The notes: generated by a model not told the origin, from the letters alone. Positions 1 through 10,191 are shown, numbered from the stretch's first letter. The stretch is DNA of 42,501 nucleotides from an uncultured bacterium (GCA_913009415.1 CAJVYM010000008.1:1-42501), one strand, 5' to 3'. Program-made: numbers and translations.

Positions 1-564
1 GCTGCTCGTTACGTCGTAGAGGAACAGCTGCTGCTTGTCCTGATCACGCTTCCTCCCATTTCGCTTCGCAAACAGATGATCCTCGATCTTCGCCTGGTTC
101 TCTCTTAACCAATCGAGGTTGTTGTACAGATCGTCTTCATTGAACTTAGCCAGGTTCAGCACATCACACGCGGCATGTGACCCCGCTAATCGCACCGCCG
201 ACAACCGTGACCCCTGATCGATCACCCGTGCGATTACCTGCCACAGCGCTAACTTACCAGCACGGCTAGATCCAAGTGCAGCGACGATCCCCAATCGCTT
301 AGCAACAGAGAACACCGCCCACACTGCTCCCACTGACAACCCCTGTTCCAGGCGAAGATCTTCCTTCAGATTGACCAACGCCGCGAGATGGTGCTTGTGA
401 CTCAGCGCCAAGCGAATGGCCTCGATCTCCTCCGGTGTGCAGGAGGAGAGATTAGCGATCGTGCGATGCTTGACTTTACCTTCCTCGCGGTAGGACTCGC
501 GCAACAGGTGACGCGTGTAACTCTTACCGCTCGACGTGTGGACAGTTGAAGTATCAACGTACAT
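1..564 (-). mobile_element. IS1634-family (IS4-like DDE) transposase, N-terminal part, truncated by the window edge
   Basis: Open minus frame of 188 codons from ATG at 564: MYVDTSTVHTSSGKSYTRHLLRESYREEGKVKHRTIANLS...QQLFLYDVTSS. The LYDVTSS DDE motif and the R/K-x-Y-xxHLLxES N-terminus are typical of IS1634 transposases. Confidence 0.85.
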
Positions 565-970
565 AGTGACTACATTATACAACCATGCTAGCCTCATGTC
601 AAGGGTTAGCCATCGCATATTAGTGGCTATAATCTAGCAGAAAACATGAGAAAACCCTGTCCAGAAACCACTTCTTCAGTTTGACAAGGGGGAACATCCG
701 TTCCAGCTCAGGGTTGTTCTTTCGCTTACCCGCTGAGGAGAGAAGCTGTCAGATCTCAGCCTACAGCATCGATCTGGCAGCTTCTCCTCCCCACGTATGA
801 CTGATCACGCTTCTCGTTCCTGCAGCATTTATTGCTCCTCCGTACGTCACGTCTCCAAGAATCGGCATCACATCACCAACGATTGGGACGCTTGCCCGCA
901 AGTGCTTAGGGGATTCTGTGTAGCATCTGTTTAGATGACTTGACAAGCTTTTAGCAAGGATGGTTAGGAG

Positions 971-1180
971 ATGCGGGCATATGTCTATCGGGTATCTATT
1001 GTTGTAGTGATCACCGGCCTTGCACTCATCGGACGGGGAATCGGAATGGGAAATACCACGCTTCTTTGGACGGGAGTTTCGCTCGCGGGAGCGAATATCC
1101 TCCTCCTACTGTTTTTCTACTGCCGCAGTACCTCTAATAGCACGCATGCTAAGACAACATCGACCAATACTGTACACTGA
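971..1180 (+). CDS. small hypothetical membrane protein (two predicted TM segments)
   Basis: 69-aa ORF, hydrophobic segments VVVITGLALIGRGIGM and LLWTGVSLAGANILLLLFFY, preceded by a purine-rich stretch. Confidence 0.45.
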   Translation: MRAYVYRVSIVVVITGLALIGRGIGMGNTTLLWTGVSLAGANILLLLFFYCRSTSNSTHAKTTSTNTVH

Positions 1181-1239
1181 GTATTGAGTTTCCCTGGCAC
1201 AGAGTGTTCGACCACTCTTGCAAAAATCGGACAAGCTGC

Positions 1240-1268
1240 TTGACAGAGTCCGCGCAAATCACTATTAT
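1240..1268 (+). promoter_or_regulatory. sigma70-type promoter of the BMP ABC transporter operon
   Basis: TTGACA (1240-1245), 17-nt spacer, TATTAT (1263-1268), about 65 nt upstream of the first gene. Confidence 0.7.
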
Positions 1269-1332
1269 CCTTGTGAGGGTATCGTAAACGGCTATGTAGA
1301 AAGGAGTAATCCTGAACGCTACTGATAGCAAT

Positions 1333-2865
1333 GTGATCGAGCTTCGTGGAATAGTGAAACGATTTCCGGGCGTTGTGGCGAGTAACGGAGTTAATCTAAC
1401 CGTCCACAAAGGCGAGATCCATTGCTTGCTCGGAGAAAATGGTGCTGGCAAGACAACGCTGATGCGCATTCTATACGGGCTCTACCAACCCGACGAGGGA
1501 GAGATCCTCCTTAACGGTAAACCCATTCGTATCTCCTCTCCACGCGCCGCGCTCTCCTACCATATCGGCATGGTTCACCAGCATTTCCGACTCGTTCCCA
1601 CTTTGAGCGTAGCCGAGAACATGGTGCTGGGGCTAGACGAGGGGACGGGGCCGTTTCTCAACTACAGACAGACGTATAAGAAGATCTCCCAGATAGCTGA
1701 GAAGTATGGGCTGATCGTCGATCCACGGGCGAGGGTGTGGCAGTTGACGGTTGGCCAGCAACAGCGGGTGGAGATCCTGAAGGCGCTCTATCGCGCGGCG
1801 GATGTTCTGATCATGGATGAGCCAACGAGCGTCCTCACCCCACAGGAGGTGGGCCAGCTCTTCTCTACGCTGAGAACCCTCGTTGATGACGGTCTGACAA
1901 TCATCTTTATTACCCACAAGCTGGATGAAGTGATGGAGATAAGCGATCGGGTGACTGTCCTGCGCAAAGGGAAGGCCATCGCCACTGTAAATACGCCTGA
2001 GACGAACAAGGCTCAATTGGCAGAGTTGATGGTCGGACGCGAGGTTGTCTTCCGCATGGAGAAGAATGAAGTCAAGCGTGGTGAAAGAATGCTTGTAGTC
2101 GATAACCTGCATGCGTTGAACGATCGAGGCCTCCCTGCGCTGCGCGGCACTTCGTTTGATCTGTACGAGGGCGAGATCCTGGGTGTGGCCGGGGTGTCGG
2201 GGAACGGTCAGCGGGAGTTGGTCGAGGTCCTAACCGGCCTACGGCACGCGACGAGAGGGCGAGTTACCCTTGAAGGGAAGGAAATGACCAATCGTTCTGC
2301 GCGGGAGATCGTCGACATGGGTGTTGCCCATGTCCCCATGGAACGAAAGACGATGGGTACGGTCCCCAACATGACCATTCGCGAGAACCTGATACTTAAG
2401 AGCTATCGGCAGCGTCCGTTCTCACATGGGATGTTCCTCGACAACAAAGCAGCCGAGGAGAATGCCCGCCGACTGATGAATGAATACCAGATAATGGCGC
2501 CGAGCATCGACACGACAGTGAAGGTTCTCTCCGGTGGAAACATCCAGCGCGTGGTCCTAGCGCGTGAGTTCTCGGGAGATCCGCGCCTGATCATCGCCGC
2601 CCACCCAACGTACGGCCTGGACGTTGGTGCAACGGAACAGGTGCGAGAGATATTGCTTGCTCAGCGAGATCGCGGAGCGGGAGTTCTCCTCATCTCAGAA
2701 GACCTGGAGGAAGTGATGACCATGTCAGACAGGATTATGGTCATATTCAGTGGAGAGGTGATGGGGATTGTCGATGCCGAAGGGGCAAAGATCGAGGAGA
2801 TCGGACTGATGATGGCCGGGGAACGGAAACAAGGGGTGGAGAGTGCAAGCACCGAAGTGGCTTAA
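1333..2865 (+). CDS. nucleoside/simple-sugar type ABC transporter ATP-binding protein (duplicated ATPase domains)
   Basis: 510 aa; Walker A GENGAGKTTLM, signature LTVGQQQRVEI, second domain LSGGNIQRVVLAREF; gene order ATPase-permease-permease-BMP. Confidence 0.93.
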   Translation: MIELRGIVKRFPGVVASNGVNLTVHKGEIHCLLGENGAGKTTLMRILYGLYQPDEGEILLNGKPIRISSPRAALSYHIGMVHQHFRLVPTLSVAENMVLGLDEGTGPFLNYRQTYKKISQIAEKYGLIVDPRARVWQLTVGQQQRVEILKALYRAADVLIMDEPTSVLTPQEVGQLFSTLRTLVDDGLTIIFITHKLDEVMEISDRVTVLRKGKAIATVNTPETNKAQLAELMVGREVVFRMEKNEVKRGERMLVVDNLHALNDRGLPALRGTSFDLYEGEILGVAGVSGNGQRELVEVLTGLRHATRGRVTLEGKEMTNRSAREIVDMGVAHVPMERKTMGTVPNMTIRENLILKSYRQRPFSHGMFLDNKAAEENARRLMNEYQIMAPSIDTTVKVLSGGNIQRVVLAREFSGDPRLIIAAHPTYGLDVGATEQVREILLAQRDRGAGVLLISEDLEEVMTMSDRIMVIFSGEVMGIVDAEGAKIEEIGLMMAGERKQGVESASTEVA

Positions 2866-3919
2866 CATCGAACGGAGGCCGATTCCATCCGGCAGGACGA
2901 TCTTTGCCGTATCTATCCTTGCCATTGTCGCCGCGCTTATCGTCATGGGAATATTCTTTGCTACTTACGGAGTATCGCCGATCCGCGCCTATGGTTCGAT
3001 TATCGGCGGAGCGCTCGGCAACTGGAGCGGGTTCAGCGAGACGTTGCGCCGCATGATTCCACTCCTTCTGTGCGGGGTGGGATTAACGATCGCGTTCCGT
3101 GCTCTGTTTTGGAACATCGGTGCTGACGGGCAGCTCCTGTTGGGCGCGGTTGCCGCCACCGGTATCGCCTTGTTTTCCGGGTTACCTGGCCCGCTTCTTC
3201 TCCCAGCCATGTTCTTCGGCGGGTTCGCCGCTGGGGCGCTGTGGGGGGTGATCCCGGCGGTGCTCAAGGTCAAGCTGGGGATTAACGACGTCATCACCAC
3301 GCTGATGATGAACTACATCGCCTTGTATGTCGTGCTATGGCTGATTCACGGCCCGTGGCGGGGCCCGAGCATGCGAGGGTATGCGTACACCGACATGTTC
3401 CCGCTATCGGCGCGCATCCCGACCATCGGGCAGAGTCACGTACATTGGCCGACACTGGTACTGGGAATCGTGCTTGCGATCATTGCCTACATCTTTGTGA
3501 ATCGGACGCGCAGCGGGTTCGAGACCAGGGTGGTGGGGGAAAACCCGCACGCCGCTCGATTCGCCGGAATAAGCACGCTGAAGACGGTGGTGATTGCGAT
3601 GCTCATCTCCGGAGGATTGGCCGGAATTGCTGGAGTGGGAGAGGTGGCAGGAGTGCACTATCAGCTTCTGGACCCGACGCAAATATCAATGGGATACGGA
3701 TTCACGGCGATCATTGTTGCGTGGCTAGCGCGCAAGAACCCGCTTGCAGTAATTGTTACGTCATTTTTCTTCGGGGTGCTGATGGCCGGTGGAGATGTAA
3801 TCAAGGTTAACCTCGGGTTGCCATACGAGTTAATTAACGTATTCAATGGGGTGATTATGTTCTTCCTCATCGGAAGTGAGGTGTTCATGAATTACAAGAT
3901 CTCGATACGGAGGCACTGA
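2843..3919 (+). CDS. ABC transporter permease (nucleoside/simple sugar, BPD_transp_2 family)
   Basis: 358 aa multi-TM; NIGADGQLLLGAVAATG, LGINDVITTLMMNYIA, GENPHAARFAGIS. Confidence 0.92.
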   Translation: MQAPKWLNIERRPIPSGRTIFAVSILAIVAALIVMGIFFATYGVSPIRAYGSIIGGALGNWSGFSETLRRMIPLLLCGVGLTIAFRALFWNIGADGQLLLGAVAATGIALFSGLPGPLLLPAMFFGGFAAGALWGVIPAVLKVKLGINDVITTLMMNYIALYVVLWLIHGPWRGPSMRGYAYTDMFPLSARIPTIGQSHVHWPTLVLGIVLAIIAYIFVNRTRSGFETRVVGENPHAARFAGISTLKTVVIAMLISGGLAGIAGVGEVAGVHYQLLDPTQISMGYGFTAIIVAWLARKNPLAVIVTSFFFGVLMAGGDVIKVNLGLPYELINVFNGVIMFFLIGSEVFMNYKISIRRH

Positions 3920-4848
3920 TGGGCTGGGAATCGTGGGTTATCTCCACGCTTGCACGAGCACTGGCGTATGGAACTCCGTTGCTCCTCGGTACACTCGGGG
4001 AGATCTATGCCGAGCGGTCGGGGGTGCTCAACCTGGGGATCGAAGGAATGATGATCGTGGGCGCATACGCGGCGTTTGTGGTCACTTACAAAACCGGCCA
4101 ACCGTGGCTCGGAGTGCTTGTCGCTGCCGTGGTTGGTGGCGTATTCTCGCTAATCCATGCGTTTGCCAGCATCACATTGAAGGCAAATCAGGTAGTATCC
4201 GGTCTTGCCCTTACCATGCTTGGACTTGGATTGGCCGGGGTGCTTGGTCGCCCGTGGGTTGGCTTGCCGCTGTTCACTCCGTTTAATAGGATCACCGTCC
4301 CCATATTGTCAGCGATTCCGATCATCGGTCCAGGATTGTTCACCCGGCAATGTATACTCGCGTATATTGCCATGTTGTTGGTTCCGATCATGTGGTACAT
4401 CCTGTTTCATACCCGTATTGGTATAACGATTCGTGCGGTGGGCGACGACCCGGCCACCGCTGACTCCGTCGGGATCAACGTGGCCCGTGTTCGCTACCTG
4501 TGCGTGATTGTAGGGGGGATATTCGCCGGGATCGCCGGTGCGTATCTGTCGATTTTTTATCGGCCAGCGTGGACCGCGGGGATGACCGGAGGAATAGGAT
4601 GGATCGTCATTGCCCTCACTATTTTTGCGTTTTGGAATCCGGTGTACGGGCTGGTTGGCTCGTACTTCTTTGCGGCGCTCTACTTCCTGGCGTATCGAAT
4701 GCAAAATTTGATGGCTCCATCGATATTGAAAGCAATGCCGTATGTGTTTGCAATTCTCATCCTCATTTTGGTGTCACGGGGGACGTTGCAGAAGCGCATG
4801 GGCGCGCCAAGGGCGTTGACGTTGCCCTACACACGCGGTGAGGAATAA
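3919..4848 (+). CDS. ABC transporter permease (nucleoside/simple sugar, BPD_transp_2 family)
   Basis: 309 aa; YAERSGVLNLGIEGMMIVGAYAAF, VGDDPATADSVGINV; overlaps the preceding stop codon. Confidence 0.93.
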   Translation: MGWESWVISTLARALAYGTPLLLGTLGEIYAERSGVLNLGIEGMMIVGAYAAFVVTYKTGQPWLGVLVAAVVGGVFSLIHAFASITLKANQVVSGLALTMLGLGLAGVLGRPWVGLPLFTPFNRITVPILSAIPIIGPGLFTRQCILAYIAMLLVPIMWYILFHTRIGITIRAVGDDPATADSVGINVARVRYLCVIVGGIFAGIAGAYLSIFYRPAWTAGMTGGIGWIVIALTIFAFWNPVYGLVGSYFFAALYFLAYRMQNLMAPSILKAMPYVFAILILILVSRGTLQKRMGAPRALTLPYTRGEE

Positions 4849-4922
4849 CAATAAAGGAGGTGATCGGTGCACTGGTTGAGGTGGATATCCAAAAGAGTAA
4901 ATAATCAAAGAAGGAGGGGAAT

Positions 4923-6101
4923 ATGCAGAGAAGAACCGCGTTAATTGCGGTAATGACCGCAGTACTACTAATGGGGATTGTCGCTGTTGGAATCGCCAAA
5001 GAATACGTTCCAGGCACGCCAATCGTGGCGGGATTTATCTATGTGGGCCCAATAGGTGACTACGGGTGGACACATGCTCAGGATGTGGCTCGACAGATCG
5101 TGGATAAGGAGTTCCCGTGGTTGAGCACAGTGTATGTGGAGAGCGTCGCTGCAGGGGACACCGTTTCAACGATCGATAAGTTGGTGAATGACAGGCATTG
5201 CAATGTCATTTTCACCACCAGCTTTGACTTCATGAACGGCACACTCGCTGCGGCAAAGAAATACCCCGACGTGATCTTCGCGCACTGCTCGGGGTTCAAG
5301 CGTGCGCCAAACCTGGCTACGTACATGGCCGATTTCTATCAGGTTTATTACCTGAACGGGCTGATGGCCGGAGCACTTACAAAAACGAACAAGATTGGGT
5401 ACGTGGGTGCATTTCCGATTCCAGAACTGAAGCGTCACATCAGCGCCTTCGCCATCGGAGTGCGTACGGTTAACCCAAAGGCGGAGGTAGACGTGCGCTG
5501 GACAGAGGCGTGGGAGAACCCAGCTGCCGCCAAAGAAGCGACCGAAGCGTTGGTCGCTGCCGGCTGCGACGTATTCGCGTTCACCCAGGACAGCCCGACC
5601 GTGGTCCAGGTTGCCGCTGAAAATGGGGCGCTCAGTTTCTCCCACTATTCCCCAATGTACCGGTTTGCTCCTAAGAATGTCATCTCCGGTGAGCTCGTCC
5701 ATTGGGATAAGATCTACGCAGACTTCCTGCAGAAGATCTACAAGGGAACCTACACCGCGCACAACCTTCAGAACGTCGACTACTGGTGGCTCCTTGGGCA
5801 GGGAGCGGTAGAGATGGGTGCCAAGCCCGGAATGCCGATCAACCCTGTCTTCATCGACAAGCTAAAGGCAGTCACAGTGGATGACCCAGTGCTGGGGAAG
5901 ATAGACGTCTATGACCTGATCCAAACGCGTTTGGATCAGATGGCAAACCCAGGGATCACCTACAACCCGTTCCAGGGGCCGATCTACGATCGCAAGGGCA
6001 ACCTGGAAGTTCCGAAGGGAATGTGGATGTCCGTCGATTCTCTCACCACCATGCAGTGGGCGGCGGCTGGTATCGTTGGCCCGTGGCCCGGTGAGCCGTA
6101 G
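4923..6101 (+). CDS. BMP (PnrA-like) family substrate-binding protein
   Basis: 392 aa with signal peptide; VAGFIYVGPIGDYGWTHAQD, KIGYVGAFPIPELKRHISAFAIG; SD aaggagg upstream. Confidence 0.93.
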   Translation: MQRRTALIAVMTAVLLMGIVAVGIAKEYVPGTPIVAGFIYVGPIGDYGWTHAQDVARQIVDKEFPWLSTVYVESVAAGDTVSTIDKLVNDRHCNVIFTTSFDFMNGTLAAAKKYPDVIFAHCSGFKRAPNLATYMADFYQVYYLNGLMAGALTKTNKIGYVGAFPIPELKRHISAFAIGVRTVNPKAEVDVRWTEAWENPAAAKEATEALVAAGCDVFAFTQDSPTVVQVAAENGALSFSHYSPMYRFAPKNVISGELVHWDKIYADFLQKIYKGTYTAHNLQNVDYWWLLGQGAVEMGAKPGMPINPVFIDKLKAVTVDDPVLGKIDVYDLIQTRLDQMANPGITYNPFQGPIYDRKGNLEVPKGMWMSVDSLTTMQWAAAGIVGPWPGEP

Positions 6102-6115
6102 GCTATAGAAAGTTC

Positions 6116-6147
6116 AACGGCCCTCAGTTATTGAGGGCCGTTTTTTT
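6116..6147 (+). terminator. Rho-independent terminator of the BMP ABC operon
   Basis: AACGGCCCTCA-GTTAT-TGAGGGCCGTT followed by TTTTTTT. Confidence 0.93.
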
Positions 6148-6239
6148 GCTGGCTATCTGCGGTTCCACGCCGTCTCAGAGTGAGCAGCTAAAGTAATGAA
6201 GTGGAACACGGTGCCTCTCGGGAAGGCGTGAAGCGGTGA

Positions 6240-6301
6240 TATTAAACCGTGCGAAATAGGCTTGACATTGTGATGTCAAGCCTATTTCGCACGGTTTAAT
6301 A
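6240..6301. repeat. 29-bp perfect inverted repeat with 4-nt loop
   Basis: T-ATTAAACCGTGCGAAATAGGCTTGACAT-TGTG-ATGTCAAGCCTATTTCGCACGGTTTAAT-A; arms are exact reverse complements. Confidence 0.95.
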
Positions 6302-6314
6302 ACTGATCTCAAGG

Positions 6315-8174
6315 ATGGTGAACTGTATGCGAAGTGCGGCTGGGCGGGTGCTTAGTTTGGTGTTGGTGGCTGTGGTGTTGATGAGCGCTGTTGGGCTGGC
6401 GGCATCGCAGACGTTTGTCAATAAGACGGGGAAGACGGTTACTGGGATCAGGATTACGTTCTCTAAGCGGGTGATGGTTACCAGACATGACTCTGCCTTT
6501 CCCGATCAGAGCCCGCGCGGACGTAGCGATCAGTTCACGTTCAGCGGCAGGGATCTTCGCAACTTGGGACGGTTCAGCATCACGTGGATGCCGAGTTCAG
6601 CGAAAGTGAAGGATTACGAGTGGATTGAGAAAGCGCAGCCAGCGCAGGCCACACAGGGTACTTCACCCAGCAGCGAACAGGAGTTCACGCTCCCCGATCC
6701 GAACACGCCTCCGATCTTGTACGGAAACGACTACCCCGGCCCGGACGAACCGCTGTACCAGCCCAAACCTGATGAACAGATCTGGCTGACCGATGCAGAT
6801 GGACACGAGGACATCTACGACAACGACTCGATCAAGATCAACTATGCACCAGGGTTTGACAAATCGCAGATTACAAAGATCAATGTGTACCGCAACGGAA
6901 TGGTCATGCGCTTTCTTCCTGATACGTTCGATGTGTTGACCAACGCGCAGATGCAGACGTTCGATGGCAACCCGCTGGAGCATTCACCGGCGAGCAGCCA
7001 CACCGACCACGCGATTATGGGTTACGAGTATGAATTCAAGATCCTCAGTGCTGGCCATGCGTGGATCATGAAGAAGACCGTCAAGAGCGGGTTCAGGTGG
7101 TGGCCGAAAGAAGTGTGGGCTGAGATCAACAGCAATTGGCCAGACTTTCTAGTGAAGCTGTCTTACTGTGACATGGTGGCGTTCTTCAAGGTGCTGAAAC
7201 ACGACGGATTTACTGGTGTCTGTCTAGATATGAGGTACTACATGGATACGCCTTACGATAACAGAGTCTATGTTCTCCCAACGCGTGATCCTTCCGTAAT
7301 GATGTGGAACAATCGCACTGCTAGTGATGAGGAGTTGAAAACGGCGCTGAAAGCGATCAATGAAGCTGGAGTAGAGGCGCAAGTTAGATCCATGATCTAC
7401 ATTAGTCACGAGTATCAGAGCGGGAACAGGATCATCACGGAAAACCATATAAAGCCCAGCAATCCAGCGCTCTTCTTTCAGAATCACGGGGACATGATGC
7501 TCGCGCTGGCAAGAATACTTGAAGAGTACAATGTGAAGGTATTTACGGTATATGAGGACCCAGAACAGCTTGAGGAATATGCTTATCTATTGCAGAAGAA
7601 ATATGACAGAATAACTCGGGTGTTTAGTGGGGAGCTGGGTTTAGACGAAGCTAATAATAATATGCTGAACAACCTATTTGGTGAAGAACCTCCTGATCCG
7701 GAGCGGTTTGGGGAAATCGCGGGCAAGTTTTGGGGTTGGATCGACGCGTACGGAAGACCGATGATCAGAGAGTATAGTTGTTGGGCGATTCCAATGGACA
7801 CAAGCAAAGACCAAAGAGCATCTGTAATGACCGGCAAATTCGTCAAGTTCTGGAAGTATGCAACGGATTACTACCGCAGGGTCTTCTCGCGGAACGAAGA
7901 GATGTTTGGCGAGCAAGGGGTGTATGATGCAGATGGAGTGTGCCTTGGAGGGAACAAGTACTGGAACATGCAAGAAAAGAAGGTATTAGACAACCAGGAG
8001 GCTGCAGATGTTTGGTACGGTTACCTGAAGGGAGATCAGGAACTGGGGATCGACAGGATCAACATTTGGTCGCTTCCTCTCGGGGATTTTTGGTATGGCT
8101 ATGATGTAGGTGATTTTATGATTTGCTTTGACTCTCCAATGTATCGCGTTATCACAAGCATTATTGCGCCGTAG
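6315..8174 (+). CDS. secreted protein with putative glycoside-hydrolase-like TIM barrel (possibly GH113-like)
   Basis: 619 aa, signal peptide (VLSLVLVAVVLMSAVGLAAS); central segment GFTGVCLDMRYYMDTPYDNRVYVLPTRD..TASDEELKTALKAINEAGVEAQVRSMIYIS resembles the start of GH113-type barrels. Confidence 0.55.
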   Translation: MVNCMRSAAGRVLSLVLVAVVLMSAVGLAASQTFVNKTGKTVTGIRITFSKRVMVTRHDSAFPDQSPRGRSDQFTFSGRDLRNLGRFSITWMPSSAKVKDYEWIEKAQPAQATQGTSPSSEQEFTLPDPNTPPILYGNDYPGPDEPLYQPKPDEQIWLTDADGHEDIYDNDSIKINYAPGFDKSQITKINVYRNGMVMRFLPDTFDVLTNAQMQTFDGNPLEHSPASSHTDHAIMGYEYEFKILSAGHAWIMKKTVKSGFRWWPKEVWAEINSNWPDFLVKLSYCDMVAFFKVLKHDGFTGVCLDMRYYMDTPYDNRVYVLPTRDPSVMMWNNRTASDEELKTALKAINEAGVEAQVRSMIYISHEYQSGNRIITENHIKPSNPALFFQNHGDMMLALARILEEYNVKVFTVYEDPEQLEEYAYLLQKKYDRITRVFSGELGLDEANNNMLNNLFGEEPPDPERFGEIAGKFWGWIDAYGRPMIREYSCWAIPMDTSKDQRASVMTGKFVKFWKYATDYYRRVFSRNEEMFGEQGVYDADGVCLGGNKYWNMQEKKVLDNQEAADVWYGYLKGDQELGIDRINIWSLPLGDFWYGYDVGDFMICFDSPMYRVITSIIAP

Positions 8175-8211
8175 GAGTAACAAGGTTGGTTAACCCGACG
8201 ATCGAAGGATG

Positions 8212-8246
8212 CCCGGTGCCGCTCGCAGGAGCGGCACCGGGTTATT
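8212..8246 (+). terminator. Rho-independent terminator-like hairpin
   Basis: CCCGGTGCCGCTC-GCAG-GAGCGGCACCGGG followed by TTATTTCGTT. Confidence 0.8.
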
Positions 8247-8271
8247 TCGTTGAGTTCGGGGGCAATTTCCT

Positions 8272-10164
8272 CTACGCGTGCTGCTGCGCGGTGTAGGCGA
8301 GGAGGCCTCCTGTTTTGATCATGTCGATCTCGCGCTTGGAGAGGTCGTGCTTCACCGAAAAGTGCGTTCCCTTAGTCTTGTTCTGCACGACCAAGTCTCC
8401 TTCGAGGTTGCTGACGTCGATCTCCAGCTCGTCTCCCTGATCGATGATGTCGGTATTGCACAGGAAGGGGATGATCCCCACGTTTATCAGGTTGGCGCGG
8501 TGGATGCGGGCATAGCTCTTGGCAAATACCGCTTTGATCCCCAACTGCCACGGTCCCAGTGCCGCGTGCTCGCGCGATGAGCCCTGGCCGTAGTTGTCTC
8601 CCCCCACGATGAATCCTCCGTTCTTCTCTGCAGCGCGAGTAGCGAAGGTCTTATCCTCGTAGAAAAAGGTGAATTTGGAGATCTCTGGCAGGTTGCTGCG
8701 CAGGTGCTGCGTCAGCGGGCCGGCGGGCATGATCGCGTCGGTGGAGATCCCGTCCCCCACCTTGAGGAGCACCTCACCTGCGAGCGTCGGTGCAAGCGGT
8801 GTCTGCGGCTTGAGCGGTACGATGTTCGGCGCACGGACGATCTCCATCGATTCCCCTACGGGATCGAGGATGAGGTAGTCGTCGATATCGAGGTGATCGA
8901 CGCTCACTTCGACCGGCGGCAGCTTCCGCGGATCGGCGATCACTCCAGCCAGGGCCGATGCTGCTGCGACCTGCGGGCTGCACAGGGCGATCTTGCCGAA
9001 TTTATTTCCACCGCGTCCCTTCCAGTTACGGTTGACCGTGCGCAGAGACAGGTGGCCGTTTCCCGGGACGAAGCCGATCCCGATGCACGCATTGCACCCC
9101 GGCTCGATCATGCGCACCCCGGCCTTGGTGAACGCGAGGAAGCTGCCGTCCTCCATCAACATCTCCCACGCCTGCCGCGATCCGGGGGAGACGATGACGT
9201 CGATGTCGGTGGAGATGTGCTTTCCTTTGAGCATCTGCGCGACGATCCTCAGGTCGTGATAGGAGCCGTTGGTGCACGATCCGATGTACACCTGGTTGAG
9301 CTTCGTCCCTGCGACCTCGTCGATGTCGAACACGTTGTCCGGCATCCCCGGCATCGCTACCAGCGGCTTGACCGATGACAGATCGATCTCCAGTGTGGAG
9401 TCGTAGACCGCATCACCGTCCGGTGTCAGCTCTGACCAGTCACCCTCCCTCTTCTGCATCTTGAGGAAGGATGCGGTGATGTCGTCCGAAGGGAAGATCG
9501 ACGATGTGGCGCCCGTCTCGGTGCACATGTTGGTGATCGTCGCTCGCTCTGGCACCGAAAGGGTCTTCACCCCCGGGCCAGTGAATTCGATGAAGTGACC
9601 AACCCCACCCTTTACCGAGATGCGCCGCAGGATCTCCAGCGCGACGTCCTTTGCCCCCACGCCGTGGGTGAGCTTGCCGGTGAGGATGACGTTCAACATC
9701 TTGGGGACGATGACGTAGAATAGTCCCCCGCCCGCAGCAACGGCGACGTCCATCCCTCCAGCGCCGATCCCGAGCATCCCCAGGCCGCCGGCGGTCGGAG
9801 TGTGGGAATCCGACCCGAGGAGGGTCTTTCCGGGAACGCCAAAGCGTTCGTAGTGAAGCTGATGGCAGACGCCGTTCCCGTTCTTGGAGAACTTCGCCCC
9901 GTAGTGGGAGGCAATCGTCTGCAGGAAGATGTGGTCGTCGGTCGACTCGCCCTTGAAGCCAAGGGACGTGTGATCGCAGTAAGAGACGACCTTCTCTGCT
10001 TGTACTTTCTTAAGGCCGAGCGACTCGAATTCGAGCCAGGCCATCGTTCCGGTAGAGTCCTGCGTGAGACAATGGTCGATACGGATCCCGACCTCCGTCC
10101 CCCGCTCCAGGGTTCCTTCTTGCACGTGGTGCGACAGGATCTTCTCTGTCATCGTCTTGCTCAC
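8272..10164 (-). CDS. aconitate hydratase
   Basis: About 630 aa; HQLHYERFGVPGKTLLGSDSHTPTAGGLGMLGIGAGGMDVA, YIGSCTNGSYHDL, NYGQGSSREHAALGPWQLG. GTG start at 10164 follows GAGGTGG with a 5-nt spacer; the ORF-track start at 10200 overlaps the putative -10 box. Confidence 0.93.
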   Translation of the reverse strand: MSKTMTEKILSHHVQEGTLERGTEVGIRIDHCLTQDSTGTMAWLEFESLGLKKVQAEKVVSYCDHTSLGFKGESTDDHIFLQTIASHYGAKFSKNGNGVCHQLHYERFGVPGKTLLGSDSHTPTAGGLGMLGIGAGGMDVAVAAGGGLFYVIVPKMLNVILTGKLTHGVGAKDVALEILRRISVKGGVGHFIEFTGPGVKTLSVPERATITNMCTETGATSSIFPSDDITASFLKMQKREGDWSELTPDGDAVYDSTLEIDLSSVKPLVAMPGMPDNVFDIDEVAGTKLNQVYIGSCTNGSYHDLRIVAQMLKGKHISTDIDVIVSPGSRQAWEMLMEDGSFLAFTKAGVRMIEPGCNACIGIGFVPGNGHLSLRTVNRNWKGRGGNKFGKIALCSPQVAAASALAGVIADPRKLPPVEVSVDHLDIDDYLILDPVGESMEIVRAPNIVPLKPQTPLAPTLAGEVLLKVGDGISTDAIMPAGPLTQHLRSNLPEISKFTFFYEDKTFATRAAEKNGGFIVGGDNYGQGSSREHAALGPWQLGIKAVFAKSYARIHRANLINVGIIPFLCNTDIIDQGDELEIDVSNLEGDLVVQNKTKGTHFSVKHDLSKREIDMIKTGGLLAYTAQQHA

Positions 10165-10191
10165 GCTGACCACCTCATGGGGCATATTCTC

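Noticed and set aside
761-946. 61-aa minus-strand ORF near the left IS
   Set aside because: No SD, no domain, overlaps a hairpin; not supported.
1633-2112. 159-aa minus-strand ORF inside the ABC ATPase gene
   Set aside because: Antisense to a strongly supported CDS with clear Walker motifs; no protein-like features.
8704-9378. 224-aa plus-strand ORF inside aconitase
   Set aside because: Antisense shadow ORF in a GC-rich gene; composition is Arg/His/Asp-rich and lacks domains.
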